Shown here: positions 11,540-23,144 of the stretch, in pieces
How positions within the stretch are numbered: the stretch's first letter is position 1
Layout: the number at the start of each line of letters is the position of its first letter
Assembly: GCA_031769625.1 (NCBI GenBank)
Contig: JAUIMM010000484.1
Span: forward strand, 1,550,001-1,614,000
From: Taudactylus pleione
Taxonomy: Eukaryota; Chordata; Amphibia; Anura; Myobatrachidae
DNA length: 64,000 bases
Direction of reading: 5' to 3'
Notes under the pieces: generated by a model
The model's database searches: none
Told to the model about the DNA's origin: nothing
Seen by the model: only the letters and a program-made list of their open reading frames with translations
Translations under genes and position numbers: made by a program

Positions 11540-11758
11540 AATGCTGCAGGTTAGGGTCCCTCCAGGTATTGTCCAGTAGCTGGTGATGGCAAAAGTGCGG
11601 TGTGATGTTTGAGTCCTCTTCCGGGTCCCACACGGTCTGGAGTAACAGCGTGTGTCAGGTGTTTCCAATTTGATGTCTCCAACGCGTTTCGGACGGCTTT
11701 GGCTGCCTTTTTCAAGGATGTTTGAAAAAGGCAGCCAAAGCCAGCCGAAATGCGTGCC
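11540..11758 (-). mobile_element. Penelope-like end fragments in inverted orientation
   Basis: Minus strand: CCTTGAAAAAGG, AGCCAAAGCC, GAAACGCGTTGG (11680-11720). Plus strand immediately after: TTTGAAAAAGGCAGCCAAAGC..CGAAATGCGT (11721-11758). The two motifs face away from a centre near 11719, so two Penelope ends lie head to head. The same motif is in the terminal repeats of the element at 39551-47187. Confidence 0.55.
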
Positions 11759-11945
11759 TAACCTCTCCTAGAACCTAAACCTAACACTCCCTCCGAGTGC
11801 CTAACCCTTCCCCCCAGTCCCTAACCATCAACCTATTGCCTAATCCTCCCTCTAACCCACTACATACCATGCTGGCATCCGGATTCTGACTGGTGTCGGG
11901 ATTCCGGCGCTGGCATCCCGCAAGTCGGTATTTCAACTGCATCCC
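11759..11945 (-). mobile_element. TTAGGG-like core element, inverted
   Basis: Read on the minus strand: GGGATGCAGTTGAAATACCGAC, GGAATCCCGACACCAGTCAG, then degenerate GGTTAGGCA units. Inverted relative to 9690. It starts exactly where the Penelope motif ends. The following 260 bases (to 12206) are unassigned. Confidence 0.5.
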
Positions 11946-12350
11946 CTCTACGGATATGATAAACCGGGAGATGTCATGTGCAATGTAGAGGGGCTGGATT
12001 TTAAACTGAATCTTTATGTTTCAGTGATAGGAAATATAAATGGTTGTTTCCTTTTGGCCTTCAATCGAAGCATAATGGCAAGTCTGCTGTGCAGCGCGAT
12101 CCATCTAACCTCGACACCTTTTGCTTTGTCCTGAACTTAACAGCACCCTTGCTTCAGGATATGGAAGATACTATTATCATGCCTCAGCCCCCAAAAACGC
12201 TCTGAGTGATAGAAACATATAATTTGACGGCAGATAAGAACCACTTGGACCATCTAGTCTGCCACTTTTCATGTATCCTTTAGGCAACTTCAATCCTATT
12301 TACTCCTTACGTCTCTCTTAAGGATATTCTTATGCCTATCCCACGCATGT

Positions 12351-13734
12351 TTAAATTGTTCCAACCACATCTGATGGGAGGCTATTCCACTTATCCACTA
12401 CGCTTTCTGTGAAGTAATTTTTCCTCAAATTTCCACTGAGCCTACCACCCTCCAGTTTCAGTGCATGTCCTTGTGTTCTTGTACATCTCTTCCTTTGAAG
12501 AATGCTTCCCTCCTGTCCCTTGTTAAAACCCTTCAAGTATTTGAAAGTTTCTATCATGCCCCCCCATTCCCTTCTTTGTTCCAAACTATACATATTAAGA
12601 TCTTTAGTCTTTCTGGGTAAGTTCTGTGCTGTAGGCCATGCACCATTTTAGTTGCCCTTCTTTGTACCGTCTCTAATATCCTTCTGGAGATATGGCCTCC
12701 AGAACTGAACACAGTATTCTAGATGAGGCCGTACCAAGGACCTATCCAGTGGCATTATCACTTCTTTTTTCCTGCTACTGATTCCTCTCCCTATGCAACC
12801 AAGCATCTAACTTGCCTTCCTCATTGCTTTGGTGCATTGCTTGCCTGCCTTCAAGTCATCGGAAATGGTGACTCCTAAATCCCTTTCCTCCTCTGTATTT
12901 TCTATTATAGTGTCCTTGATACTATATTTAGCCTTTAGGTTATTTTGACCCAAGTGCATGATTTTGCATTTTTTGACATTAAACTGTAGTTGCCATGTTT
13001 TTGCCCATTCCTCTAGTCTACCCAGATCCTCAGTCACTTGTTTTACCCCTCCTGGTGGGTCTACCCTGTTGCATACTTTTGTGTCATCTGCAAAAGGCAT
13101 ACTTTCCCTTTAATATTATTTGCAATATCACCAATATAGATATTAAAAAGCATTGGCTCAAATACTGATCCCTGGGATACTCCACTGGTTACCTTTCCCT
13201 CTTGTGAATACACTCCATTTACTACAACTCTGTTTCCTATCCTGCAACCAAATCTTATCCATTCAACAGTCATAGAATCCAATCCCATGCTTTCCAGTTT
13301 GTGATGCGGGACTGTGTCAAAAGCCTTACTAAAGTCTAGATAAGCTACATCTACAGCCCCCCCTTGATCTATTACTTTCGTCACCCAGTCAAAAAAGTCA
13401 GTAAGATTTGTTTGGCATGATCTCCCTGAGTAAATCCATGCTGTTTGGGATCCTGTAAATTGTTGGATTTGAGATATTCCACCACTCTTTCTTTCAATAG
13501 TGTTTCCATAATTTTTTCCACTTCTGATGTAAGGCTTACTGGTCTGTAGTTACTTGCTTCTTCTTTGCTGCCACTTTTGTACAGTGGTATTACTTTTGCT
13601 CTTTTCCAGTCCTCTGGAATCACTCCTGATACTAGCGACTGGTTGAATAATTCTGTTAATGGTGTTACCAGGACCCCTTTAAGCTCTTTTAGTATCCTTG
13701 GATGTATCCCATCTGGCCCCATTGATTTATACAC
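12351..13734 (-). pseudogene. CR1 reverse transcriptase domain, broken
   Basis: Motifs in order: GPDGIHPRILKEL, WKRAKVIPLYKSG and NYRPVSLTS (13734-13381), then LDFSKAFDTVPH (Asp of motif A) and the motif B remnant GVSQGSVFEPMLFNIYI (13384-13061), then FADDTKV (catalytic DD) with GVTISDDLK (13100-12807), then the C-terminal KLEGGRLSGNLRKNYF region (12593-12351). Each block is in a different frame, giving at least three frameshifts. Family identity is secure; activity is excluded. Confidence 0.9.
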
Positions 13735-14256
13735 TTTCAGTTTAGAGAGTTCTGTTAGGACCCTCTCCTCTGTAAATTCAATTTATGTACTTTTTATGAA
13801 TGCCTCTGCAACTTAACTGTGGCCCCTTCCCCTCTTTTTCTGTAGTGAATACTGAACAAAAATAATTATTTAGATGATCTGCTATTTCTTTGTCTCCCTT
13901 GATCATGCACTCACTCTCTGTCCTAAGTCTTATTATTCCTCCATTTGACTTCCTCCTTTCACTTATACTTAAAAAAAAATTTTGCTCCCTTTATCTACTG
14001 ACTGGGCCATTTTCTCCTCCTCTTCTGCCTTTGCACGCCTTATCACCTTCTTACCCTCCTTCCTTCTGGCAAGATATGCCTCTTTGTCGTTATTGTTTTG
14101 AGTCTGCTTATATTTCCTAAAAGCCATCTTTTTTAATTTCACACTAGTTGATACCTGTTTTGTAAACACCACTGGTTTCCTTTTCCTGGTGCTTTTCCTA
14201 ACCCTTTTAATACAAAGGTCTGTAGCCTTCAGTATTGCATTTTTTATTTTTTATTT

Positions 14257-15117
14257 TTACCCACCTCTCCTGCACTCCTTCCAATTCCTCCAATCTGCCA
14301 CTGACTCAGTAACACATCTTTCCATCTCTGCAAAGTCAGCCTTCCTAAAATCTAACACTTTTGTTTGTGTATGGCATGAATTGGACCCTGCCTTTATACT
14401 AAACCATACTGCTTGGGGATCACTGGATCCTAGGTTGTCACAGTCTGTGAGTATCAAGTCCAGAATAGCATTTTTGCGAGTGGGCTCCCTCACTAATTGT
14501 TTGAGAAATGTTCCCTGCAGAGAATTTAGAAAGTCGCCACTTCTAGAGGAACTTGCAGCAGACACCTCCCAGTTCACATCAGGTAAATTAAAGTCTCCCA
14601 TGATTATGACCTCTCCTTTTAAAGCCATTCTAGTAATGTCCTGCAATAGTTACTTATCTAGTTCCTGACCCTGTCCAGGTGGTCTATAGATCACCCCAGT
14701 GTGAATTATGTCCTTGTCCCCCGTTTCTATAGTCACCCAAAGGGCCTCAGTTGTTGCTTCAACATTTTGTTTTATAGTAGCATTTATGATGTATTTCACA
14801 TACATAGCTACTCTTCCTCCAATCCTCCCCATTCTGTCTTTTCTAAATAGATTATAGCCTGGTATAGCTATATCCCAGTCATGATTTTCATTACACCATG
14901 ACTCTGTAATTGCTACAATATATATTTCATCCCTTGTCATTATTGCAGTTAGTTCAGAGATTGTATCATCTATGCTCCTGACATTTGCACTCATAGCTCT
15001 AAGAGTGTTGCTGATGTTTCTTTTTTCCCGAGACATGGTTTGTGAGTATATTACAAAATGACAATGGGATGTTTTTTTGGAATTACCTGGTCTCAGATGT
15101 TGGTCATTGTTTTTCAA
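14257..15117 (-). pseudogene. CR1 endonuclease domain, broken
   Basis: N-terminal half: SANVRSI and ITESW (the E of the endonuclease active site region) and VIYRPPG. Second half: GDFNLPDVNW, the conserved metal-binding Asp/Asn motif, then LDLILT. The two halves are in the same frame but separated by an in-frame TAA at 14650-14652, directly after QELDK. The enzyme would nick target DNA to prime reverse transcription. The stop makes this copy non-functional; the reading frame is otherwise well kept. Confidence 0.88.
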
Positions 15118-15397
15118 CTGTTTATTAACTGTTATTTCAAATGTTTCTACACTTTTTAAATTTCTTCACTTCGTAAATTTCTGACCTCAGACAACTGCCC
15201 CCCAGACAACTGCCCCCACAAGTGAATGCAAATATAAAGTAGGTCTGATTAATACAGGCTAGAGCTGAAGCCACATGACCAGCTAATCAAAGGAGTTGAA
15301 TTACCCTGTTTTAAGTAAACACTAGGCCATAAATGACACTTCACTGACCAACATCTTAAACTGGCAAAACCAATTACAAGCATGTACAATATTATAC

Positions 15398-15926
15398 CAG
15401 TGGCGTAACTAGGGCAGGGCGAGTGGGGTGCGTGCCCTGGGCGCCGTTGGACCGGCGCGCGGGGGGGCGCCGCCGGCCACGGTACCGGCCCCCCCTAGTT
15501 AGCCAGCGTAGCGCCGACCGCAATGAGTGCAGTCAGCGCTACACATTTACACAGGACCAGCGCTAGGCTTCCAGCGCCGGTCCTGTGCTGCACAGCTGAG
15601 CCCGCTCCCTCCCCCTGAGCGCTTGCCCAAAAGCGCTAGGAGGCGGGCTCAGGCTGTGCATAACACACGCATCGCCGCCAGCGCTGGCGGCGATGCGTGT
15701 GTTAAACAGCAGCCAATGAGAGTCAGGTAGACTCTCATTGACTGCTGCAGCACCCACTGCAAGAGCCGGGCTTCCGTCCGGCTCCTGCAGTGGGTAATGG
15801 GACAGACGTCATGACGTCTGTCCCATAATGCTGAGCGCGCCAGCCCGGGAGGACTGCCGGGCGGCGGCGGCGGGAGCGGCGGCGCAGACCGGAGCAGCAG
15901 CAGCGTGGATTCAGGTAAGTATATTT

Positions 15927-15963
<37 letters not shown>

Positions 15964-16786
15964 CTATCTGCACTGCTGGGGGCACAACGGGGGAGGGGGG
16001 GGTGGCTATTACTGGGGGGCCTCTACTGGGAGTGGGGGCATAATGGGGGAGGGGTGGCTACTACTGGGGGCACCATTATTGGGAGGACCTCTACTGGGGG
16101 GTGGGCTACTACTGGGGGCACTTAATCGGGAGGGGGAACCTCTACTGGGGACTACTACTTGGGGGGAGGAACTACCACTGGGGGCATTATAAAAGGGGCC
16201 TACTACTAGAGGCACTGCACTCGGGGGACCAGTACTGGGGGCAATAATAGGAAGGGCCACTACAGGGGGCACTGGATAGGGGGGATCACTACTGGGTGTC
16301 TGCATAAGGGGGCCACTACTGGGAAAACTGCATGGGGGGGGACTACTGCTGGGGGCACTATATAAAGGGCACTGCATAGAGGGGGGACTACTACTGGGGG
16401 CACAATATAAAGGGCACTGCATAAGGGGGAACACTACATGGGGCACTGCATTTGGGGGGGCACTACTAGGGGTACTGAGTAAGGGGAACTAATTGGGGGC
16501 TGTATAAGGGGGACCACTACAGGGGATACTGTATAAGGGGCACTACTATGGGCCTGCATAAGAGGGACCACAACTGCATACTGGGGGTACTGTATAAGGG
16601 GTACTACTGGAGTTAAGGTGCATATGGATAGGAATGTTCAGTGTGAAAATAAAGGGGTGTGTCATGTTGACACGCCCCATTTTTAAGTGACCACGCCCAT
16701 TTTTTTGCCACGCGCGCACATCGGGGGGGAGGGGGTCTCCCTTTTCAAATTTGCCCAGGGCTCCAAATACCCTAGTTACGCCACTG
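15398..16786. mobile_element. hAT non-autonomous element, 1389 bp
   Basis: The ends CAGTGGCGTAACTAGGG and CCCTAGTTACGCCACTG are perfect inverted repeats of a known vertebrate hAT type. TATTATAC lies directly outside both ends (15390-15397, 16787-16794), an exact 8-bp duplication. The left third is GC-rich with hairpins (GCATCGCCGCCAGCGCTGGC centre at 15680; GGGACAGACGTCATGACGTC at 15800). From 15990 to 16620 it is a degenerate array of CTACTGGGGGCACT units. A TA microsatellite sits at 15930-15950. No transposase. Confidence 0.95.
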
Positions 16787-16874
16787 TATTATACGCATAC
16801 TTTTAAATACACAGCTAAGTTTTCATTAGTGCAAATATAGATTAGGAATTGTAGTTTGCAGGATGGCAAATAAA

Positions 16875-16946
16875 ATCACATACATTTCCTAAACAGCTGA
16901 GGATGCATGAGGGTTAATGCAGATTCTGGGACTTATAGTATTCAGT
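16875..16946 (+). repeat. 72-bp direct repeat, left of SINE
   Basis: It matches 17299-17370 at 70 of 72 positions by eye and ends exactly where the SINE body begins. See the finding on its possible origin. Confidence 0.85.
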
Positions 16947-17298
16947 AAGGCAGCACACAGACGGTATAATGGTTAGCATTACTGCCTCACAGCACTGAGG
17001 TCGTGGGTTTGATTCCCACCACGGCCCTAACTGTGTGGAGTTTGTATAATCTCCCTGTGCTTGCGTGGGTTTCCTCTGGGTTCTCCGGGTTCCTCCCACA
17101 CTCCAAAAATATACTGGTAGATTAATTGTCTCCCAACAAAATTAACCCTCGTGTGTATATGTGTGTGAACTTGTGGTAGGGAATATAGATTGTAAGCTCC
17201 ACTGGGGCAGGGACTGATGTGAATGGCCAAATATTCTCTGTAAAGCGCTGCAGAATATGTGTGCGCTATATAAATAACTGGTAATAATAATAAGGAAT
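16947..17298 (+). mobile_element. tRNA-derived SINE
   Basis: The head resembles a tRNA with an A-box-like TGGTTAGCATTACTG (about 16970) and a B-box GGTTTGATTCCC (17006-17017), the internal promoter of RNA polymerase III. The body contains TGTGGAGTTTGTATAATCTCC and CCTCCCACACTCCAAAAA, and the 3' part contains GTAAGCTCCACTGGGGCAGGGAC and GCGCTATATAAATAA. It ends in (TAA)n. It has no coding capacity and depends on a LINE for movement. Confidence 0.85.
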
Positions 17299-17370
17299 AT
17301 CACATACATTTCCTAAACAGCTGAGGATGCATGAGGGTTAATGTAGATTCTGGGACTTGTAGTATTCAGT
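17299..17370 (+). repeat. 72-bp direct repeat, right of SINE
   Basis: Second copy of the 16875-16946 sequence, directly after the (TAA)n tail. The following 400 bases (to about 17790) are unassigned. Confidence 0.85.
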
Positions 17371-17789
17371 GATGGAGCCTTTTAACAGGTGCAGAGTTCC
17401 AGATAGCAGCACAAGCGGAGACAGCCTGGCCTTACACCTGACTGTGGAAAATTATATATGTTTTTTATTTTGCCCTCTGGCTGTGATGGCTATTGGGTAA
17501 ATCAAACCGCCTGGCTTGTTCATTGCCTTTTACCAGCAGTGAGGAAGTGGTTCCTCTTCCAAATACCACTAAGGAATGTTTTGTTATACTTATGTCTGGT
17601 TGATATACATATTACACAGCGCAGTTCATTGTTTATGAGCCTTCTGTATAATGTGTTTTTTTTATTTATCTGCATCCCTTTAGGGATTTTGTATGTTGAT
17701 AGTATTCATAGGGTCTAATCTAAAGTTTGTTTTAGTGATTGTATTTCAGTGTTTAACATGGATGTTTTCATTAATACTATCCATTATGG

Positions 17790-18968
17790 TCATTAGATGT
17801 TTCTGATTTACTGATATTCAGGCTAAGTGGAGCTTACCCAATAATGAGATATGGCGGTTCCTCCAGGTAAAACATTTTCTCCAAACAAAAGACCTTCTTT
17901 CTGTAGGGACCCACAGTCTGGTGCCTTTTGAGCAATTGGTACTATCCCCGACTTCTCCCTCTCTTGTTTTATCCTCCATATATTCTTATTTGAAAACCAT
18001 TTATAGTGTTACCAAAATGTACTAAAAACTGTTAGATAGATTTCGGCATGGATATCAGTGATACCCAAAGGTACTCTATCTTTAAACAGTCTTGGAGAAG
18101 TTCCACCAACATATGTACTAACTATTGAGACTTATCTTAAGGTTATCTCTCGATGGCATCAGTGTCCATCCACTTTGTGTAAAATGTACCTGGGTGTGTC
18201 AGCAGTTGCTGGAGATGTGGTGTGGACCGGGAAAATCCCCTTCACATGTGGCGGTCATGCCAGGTCTTGAAGGTATTCTGGGATGGGGTGATTTCAATCG
18301 TACGTGAAATATTAGGCTTGGATGTCCCAGATAGGCCTGAATATTTGCTTTTGAATCTACTTATCTTGCCTTTATCTGTGTACAAAAACCTCACTTTTGC
18401 AATATCTCAGCAGTGCAGCCAAGGCCCTAATCCCCGTGTGATGGGGTCTACCCCGATCATTGTTGATTGGCTTTAGAGAATAGAAATGTATAGGCCAATG
18501 GACAATATTATCATGTTTTCTCCTGATAAGTTTAAGATCTACTTGACAATATGGTTTAGCTGGTTGGAATTTTGCGAATCCGATAGGTATAAATCCCCCA
18601 CAGAACATCATAGATCTAACATCCTTCTCTGATGCCAGTCTATTAGGTATTTGGATCCTGGTGGATAACCCCTCCCTTTATATCTTCCTTCCTCCTCCTT
18701 CTTTGTTGGTTTCTTTTTCTGTCTTTCGCTATTTGTCCTGTTATTTCTCTATTCTTCATATTTTGAGGTGCATATTATATATATTCCTAATTTTGTTACT
18801 ATGCTATGTTAATATCTGTACATTTTATCCATATGTGTATCTTCATGGTTAATATTATATTTTTTTGCTTTTACTTATGTGTACTAGATACTTTCTGTTA
18901 TGGCGTGTTGTCATTTTATGTATGTCTGTGAATTTAAAATTTCAATAAAATCTACTAGCACAAAAGAA
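17790..18968 (+). mobile_element. L1/Tx1-like LINE, 3' fragment
   Basis: Only the C-terminal part of ORF2 and the 3' UTR remain. Coding traces include WRFLQVKHFLQTKD (about 17850) and, near 18205-18255, a CWRC...H.W..C pattern typical of the L1 ORF2 C-terminal cysteine motif, followed by LLLNLLILPL. These lie in different frames, so the sequence is broken. An AATAAA at about 18941 and an A-rich end at 18962-18975 mark the 3' terminus. Confidence 0.7.
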
Positions 18969-18975
18969 AAAAAAT

Positions 18976-20564
18976 CATATCTGATGCTAACTCTGATTGC
19001 AGTGTTGCTGTAACAACTGGGACATATTTCAAGTGTGTTAATGCTTTTGAAATTCTGAATCATAGGACTATGTAGAAAACCATTGTGCTCTAGTAAAAGT
19101 ACAATGAGCAAAATGTATATTTTATCATCCATGTCTAAAAGGATCAATAGTATTTTAATTCAACTAGTATTGTTGACGTTTGATGCATGTAACATAATCC
19201 ATCCCATATATAAAAAAGCATGTTACAGGCAGATGTAGAATCCAGACTGTAAATTACACAGCGCTTATGTGTTATATAAATTAATGGTCGTTTGCAAAAA
19301 CACAATGTAAATCCTCTTTTGTGAGATGTTTTTTTACAATTACATGTTTTCATAAACAAGTGTGGCATAGGTGTATGGATGTGTGGCAGGGGCAAATCCA
19401 GACGTTTGTGGGCCTCATAGCAACATTTTGAAGGGTCCCCAGTCTCAATGCTTTTAGAGAGACACCTCTGTCTGAAGCAGTTGTTCAGTTTATGCCCCAT
19501 ATTAGTGCCCTAGTTTACAATAGGCCTCATAGTAGTGCCCTAGTTCATCTAATAGTAGGTCATTCACCATGCCACCAATCATAATGTCGACACGATAATG
19601 TGGTAATGCAGCATGGCAACATGCTTAACATGTCTATACTGACCACGCCAACATTCATCATGTAGACACTGCTGACATGTCGACATGATAGAATGTTGAC
19701 AAACCATCCCTGGTGGTCTAGCGACGTCTTACCCGGTCCTGACGGCAGCTGTGTCTTCAGTGGCGGTGTCAGGGTACCGGTGGTCACACAAGGAGCAGTT
19801 CCGGTGGAGAAATCTGATACAACAGCAATCCGGTCAGTATTCTCTCCCTATCCCTAACCCTCCCATCCCATATCCCTAGATGCGTTTTATGTTACATACC
19901 AACAATGCTTAATTTCTTATTGCCACAATAAGGAATTATAACTATCGTGACTAATTCCTGTTTAATAATATGCCCATAAGGGAGAAACTACAGTGACTAA
20001 CATCTACCTCTTATCCATTCTATAGGAATAAATGGATAAAATAAGAGAGGTATACACAAGGCAGCAGAGGTGCTCTGATTATAAACACAATTTCTTTCAT
20101 TCTTATACATTATTTATACATATTTTAAACTAATTAGCTGGCTTTATATTAGGTTTATATTGCATTATTATTTAAAAAATTAAATTAATACAAGTTATAT
20201 CTTAATTGTATCAATTCTTCACAGCATTGTGCATCATACTAGAGAAAGCCTCTGCTTTTTCCTGACTTCCTTCTGTATATTCAATGAATGATGAGAAGAA
20301 TTATAATAGCACCCCCGTACAAACTGGTAAAACTCCATTTACTGAGCATGAGAACGTCAACTAGGGGCCAATACAAGATATAAAAATAACAAATATACAA
20401 AATAACTTTCTGTGCAGATGGACTCCTTTAGCTTTGAACTTTTTTATTGGAATTGCTTGAAATTGATCAAATGTTTTTTTAAGTAAATAATGTAAAATAA
20501 ATACTTTGTGGTTTTTGCTTCAGCTTGAATTCACCTTTACAAAATAGCAAAAAGTATGAGCATA
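18976..20564. other. Mostly unassigned, with short repeat pieces
   Basis: 19560-19735 carries many GTCGACA/TGTCGAC and AATGTTGAC phrases, a repeat also seen near 22140. 19735-19870 resembles one end of the TTAGGG-like family (CGGTGTCAGG, CCCTAACCCTCCC). 19870-20564 is AT-rich with nothing recognised. Confidence 0.35.
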
Positions 20565-21400
20565 TGGGGTATATTTACTAAAAATCGAGTTAGTTTGGTT
20601 GAGTAAGCATTCTCTGGAGACTTTGGCCATTTTTTACAACTGGGATTTACTGTCAAACTCGGGAGAGAATTCTCGTATACTACAGGAAGAGTCGGAAGAG
20701 TTAGCAAACACCTTAATTCACCATTGGCCAAACTCAAGTAACTTTTCACTAGTAAAGATAGGATTCGGAAACTTACCAATAATCGAGTTTCAAAACACTC
20801 ACAAGAACAAACAAAACTTGCGCCCAAATGCAGGAAATCAATTCACATGCCCGTGAGCTGCGAGTTCAGGAGAAACATACACAGATCAGTGTGATCTGTG
20901 TACGTTTCTGCCTGTAAATAGCTACAAAAAGGGATACATTTAAAAAAAAAATTACATGGGGTTCCCCCCCCAAAAAAAAGCATAACTAGCCCCTGAGCCA
21001 GTGCTAGTTCTAAAAATACAAGGGACAAAATGTATAGGGGTCCCCCATATTTTAATAACCAACACTGGGTTCCCCCTCTCCCGTGCACCCTAGGCTTAGG
21101 TTGAAGCCCTGGGCTCTTCTCTTCACCCCTGGCCGGTGGGTGCAGGGGTAATAGTGGGATTAATATATGTGGACTATTGTTTTTTACAGTGGGACTGCAG
21201 GTGCAAGAATTCCTGCCCTTTGACACTTGTGGAACTACATGTGGCAGCAGGCGGCCGGCACCCATACCCCCACCATAAACATTTTTTGTAAAATAATGAC
21301 AGTACTCACGCACCGTAGAAAGTAACGTTTTGTTACATACTAAACACACACATACCTTCTACCCTGTGATCGGTCCCTTAGTCCAGTAGAATTCCAATGG
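20565..21400. mobile_element. Unclassified interspersed repeat, copy 1
   Basis: Shared phrases with 31640-32600 and 34815-35285: ACACAGATCA.TGTGATCTGTG, GGGGTTCCCCC, CCAGTGCTGG, CCCTGGGCT, CCCCTGCACCC and ACAGTGGGACTRCAGGT. The left end has GGGTATATTTACTAAAAATCGA. No transposase or RT motif. Boundaries approximate; the next 700 bases are unassigned. Confidence 0.45.
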
Positions 21401-22117
21401 TTTCCCTAAAAAAAAAATCCCATACTCACCTATCTCCTGGCGTAGCTTGGTTCTCTTGTCCAGTAGAGTTCAGGACTTGGCACCATAACAAATGAATAGC
21501 CCGGACCATTTAGACACTGTAGAGATGTATGTGGAAACACACTCATCTCTACCCCGGTAAATGACGGAAACTGGGTGGTTTCTGTCATTAGCCGGGAGGC
21601 CAGCCAATCACAGGCCACTCTAGAGTAAGCGGCCGCTGATAGGCTGTAAGCCGCATGGCTGTTAATCAGCTTGCGTACTAATCATGTCTGCAGAAATCTG
21701 TTTGTTTTCTGAAGGATACCTTGCACCAATGACAGGGCTGATGCAGGTGCACACTGATAGCAATGATAGCTTTGGTTAAACTTTTGAGATGTCCTTTTGG
21801 CGTTCTTCCCATTAATTAAATGGTTTACCCAGTCTGCATGCAATGGGTGAGCTATCAATATCTTCTAAGTTCCCTACTGAGTCTTTCAGAGCATATGCCA
21901 AGACAAAAGACTGACTTGCTCTAAAAGATACTATTATAGAGGTTTTTCTCTAAATAATGGACTTTCCGTTAACAAGTATGCAGCACTGGCATAATAAACG
22001 CATGCATGTTAAGTTCCTTCTCTTCGCTCTTTCTTCACTGGAAAATGGTCATCCAGTGCTAACCACTTGTATGTGCTCAACATCAGGTTCTTTAGAGCCA
22101 AAAGGTCTGAAATTAGG

Positions 22118-22250
22118 AGGGATATTGAATGACTTTCAGAAGGTCGACATTCAGAACAGGTTCTGAATGTCGACAGTCTGTTTCAACATGGACTTTAGTT
22201 CGACAACCAAAATGTCAACTTACATTTAGGTCGAAATGATTAAAATGTAG
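22118..22250. mobile_element. GTCGAC-rich repeat fragment
   Basis: GTCGACATTCAGAACAGG and TTCTGAATGTCGAC form an inverted pair (about 22143-22174), followed by several TTCGAC/GTCGAA phrases. Same kind of repeat as 19560-19735. Confidence 0.4.
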
Positions 22251-22254
22251 ACAC

Positions 22255-22915
22255 ATTCAAGAACCACAAGGCTGAGGGCATTTCACCATCCATGATTGAG
22301 GATGAGAGTCCCTCAGCCTTAGAGAGACATCTCATCCTCGATCCTCAGTGTGTGGCAGAAGTCACTCAAGTCTCCTTCATTCCTACAAGACTGCAAAAAA
22401 ATCGCATCAATGGGCTCACTGCTCTTGATTTACCAGACATGCTGAGGTCCGTAAGACTCAGGGGCTGATACTTTGGGACTACTGGTGACCCACACTCCAA
22501 CAGAATGTGGCAGCCTGCTCCAAGTGTGCTCAGCATAAGGTTCCCAGACAATCTCCCACAAGACAACTTCTCTCTTGGATTGTATAACCGCTCCCTCCAA
22601 TAAATGTACAACCATCTTATAGATTAGTTCTCTAAAAAAAGCTAATTTTGTCCCTCTCCGAGGTCTTCCTTGCATACTAGTGTTGACACGATTGTTTGTC
22701 AGAGAGATCTTCTGCCTCCATGAGTGCCCACTTGAAATTGTGTCCAACCGCAAAGTCCAATTTGTGGCCAAATTCTGGCGGTCCCTGTGTAAAGCTCTCC
22801 AAATAAAGCTAAATTATTCTTCAGAATATCATCCTTCCTCTGAAACATTGCCAATAACTGGCAGTGGGCAAAGGCCTCTCTTGTCAAAGTGTTTCAACGC
22901 TACAAGCTTATAAGA
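22255..22915 (+). pseudogene. Ty3/Gypsy integrase remnant
   Basis: Traces in shifting frames: QWAHCS..TRHAEVRKT (about 22405), then NVAACSKCAQHKVPRQSP (about 22500; the CxxC half of the HHCC zinc finger), then LFVREIFCLHECPLEIVS and VQFVAKFWRSLCKAL, ending with SSEYHP (22680-22850). Integrase joins retroelement DNA to the genome. The usual DRG of the catalytic core reads NRK here and the NGQTE glutamate region is lost. At least two frameshifts are present. No LTRs or other pol domains adjoin it. Confidence 0.75.
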
Positions 22916-22989
22916 AGCATAGAGCCATTCCTAGTCTACAATACAGAATTTGGCTGTATACATGTAATTACAAATCAGGGTAACATCCA

Positions 22990-23144
22990 GAGGCGGATCT
23001 ACTGTGAAACTAATGAAGCTTAAGTTTCAGGGCCCCTAACCCCCGAGAGGCCCTGAAGCAATTTTTTTTTTAATGAGTGAATTTTTCAACAAAATATTTT
23101 TTTTTTCTTAAGTGTGTTATTAAAAAAGTAATTTTAGTGACAGA
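22990..23144. mobile_element. hAT-like end fragment
   Basis: AGAGGCGGATCTACTG followed by TTCAGGGCCCCTAACC and GAGAGGCCCTGAAGC resembles a hAT terminus with its subterminal hairpin. Poly-T runs follow. No right end is seen. Confidence 0.4.

Larger units (their letters stand above)
12207..15120 (-). mobile_element. CR1-like LINE, decayed
   Basis: A non-LTR retrotransposon that encodes an apurinic endonuclease and a reverse transcriptase. The order on the minus strand is endonuclease (15117-14257), linker, reverse transcriptase (13734-12807), C-terminal part (12593-12351), then a 3' tail with the CR1-type phrase AGTGGTTCTTATCTGCCGTC ending near 12207. No ORF1 is present, so the copy is 5'-truncated near 15120. 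Several frame changes and an internal stop show it is inactive. Confidence 0.9.

Noticed and set aside
16960..17035. tRNA gene
   Set aside because: It has A- and B-box-like motifs but no complete cloverleaf, and it continues into a SINE body with a (TAA)n tail.
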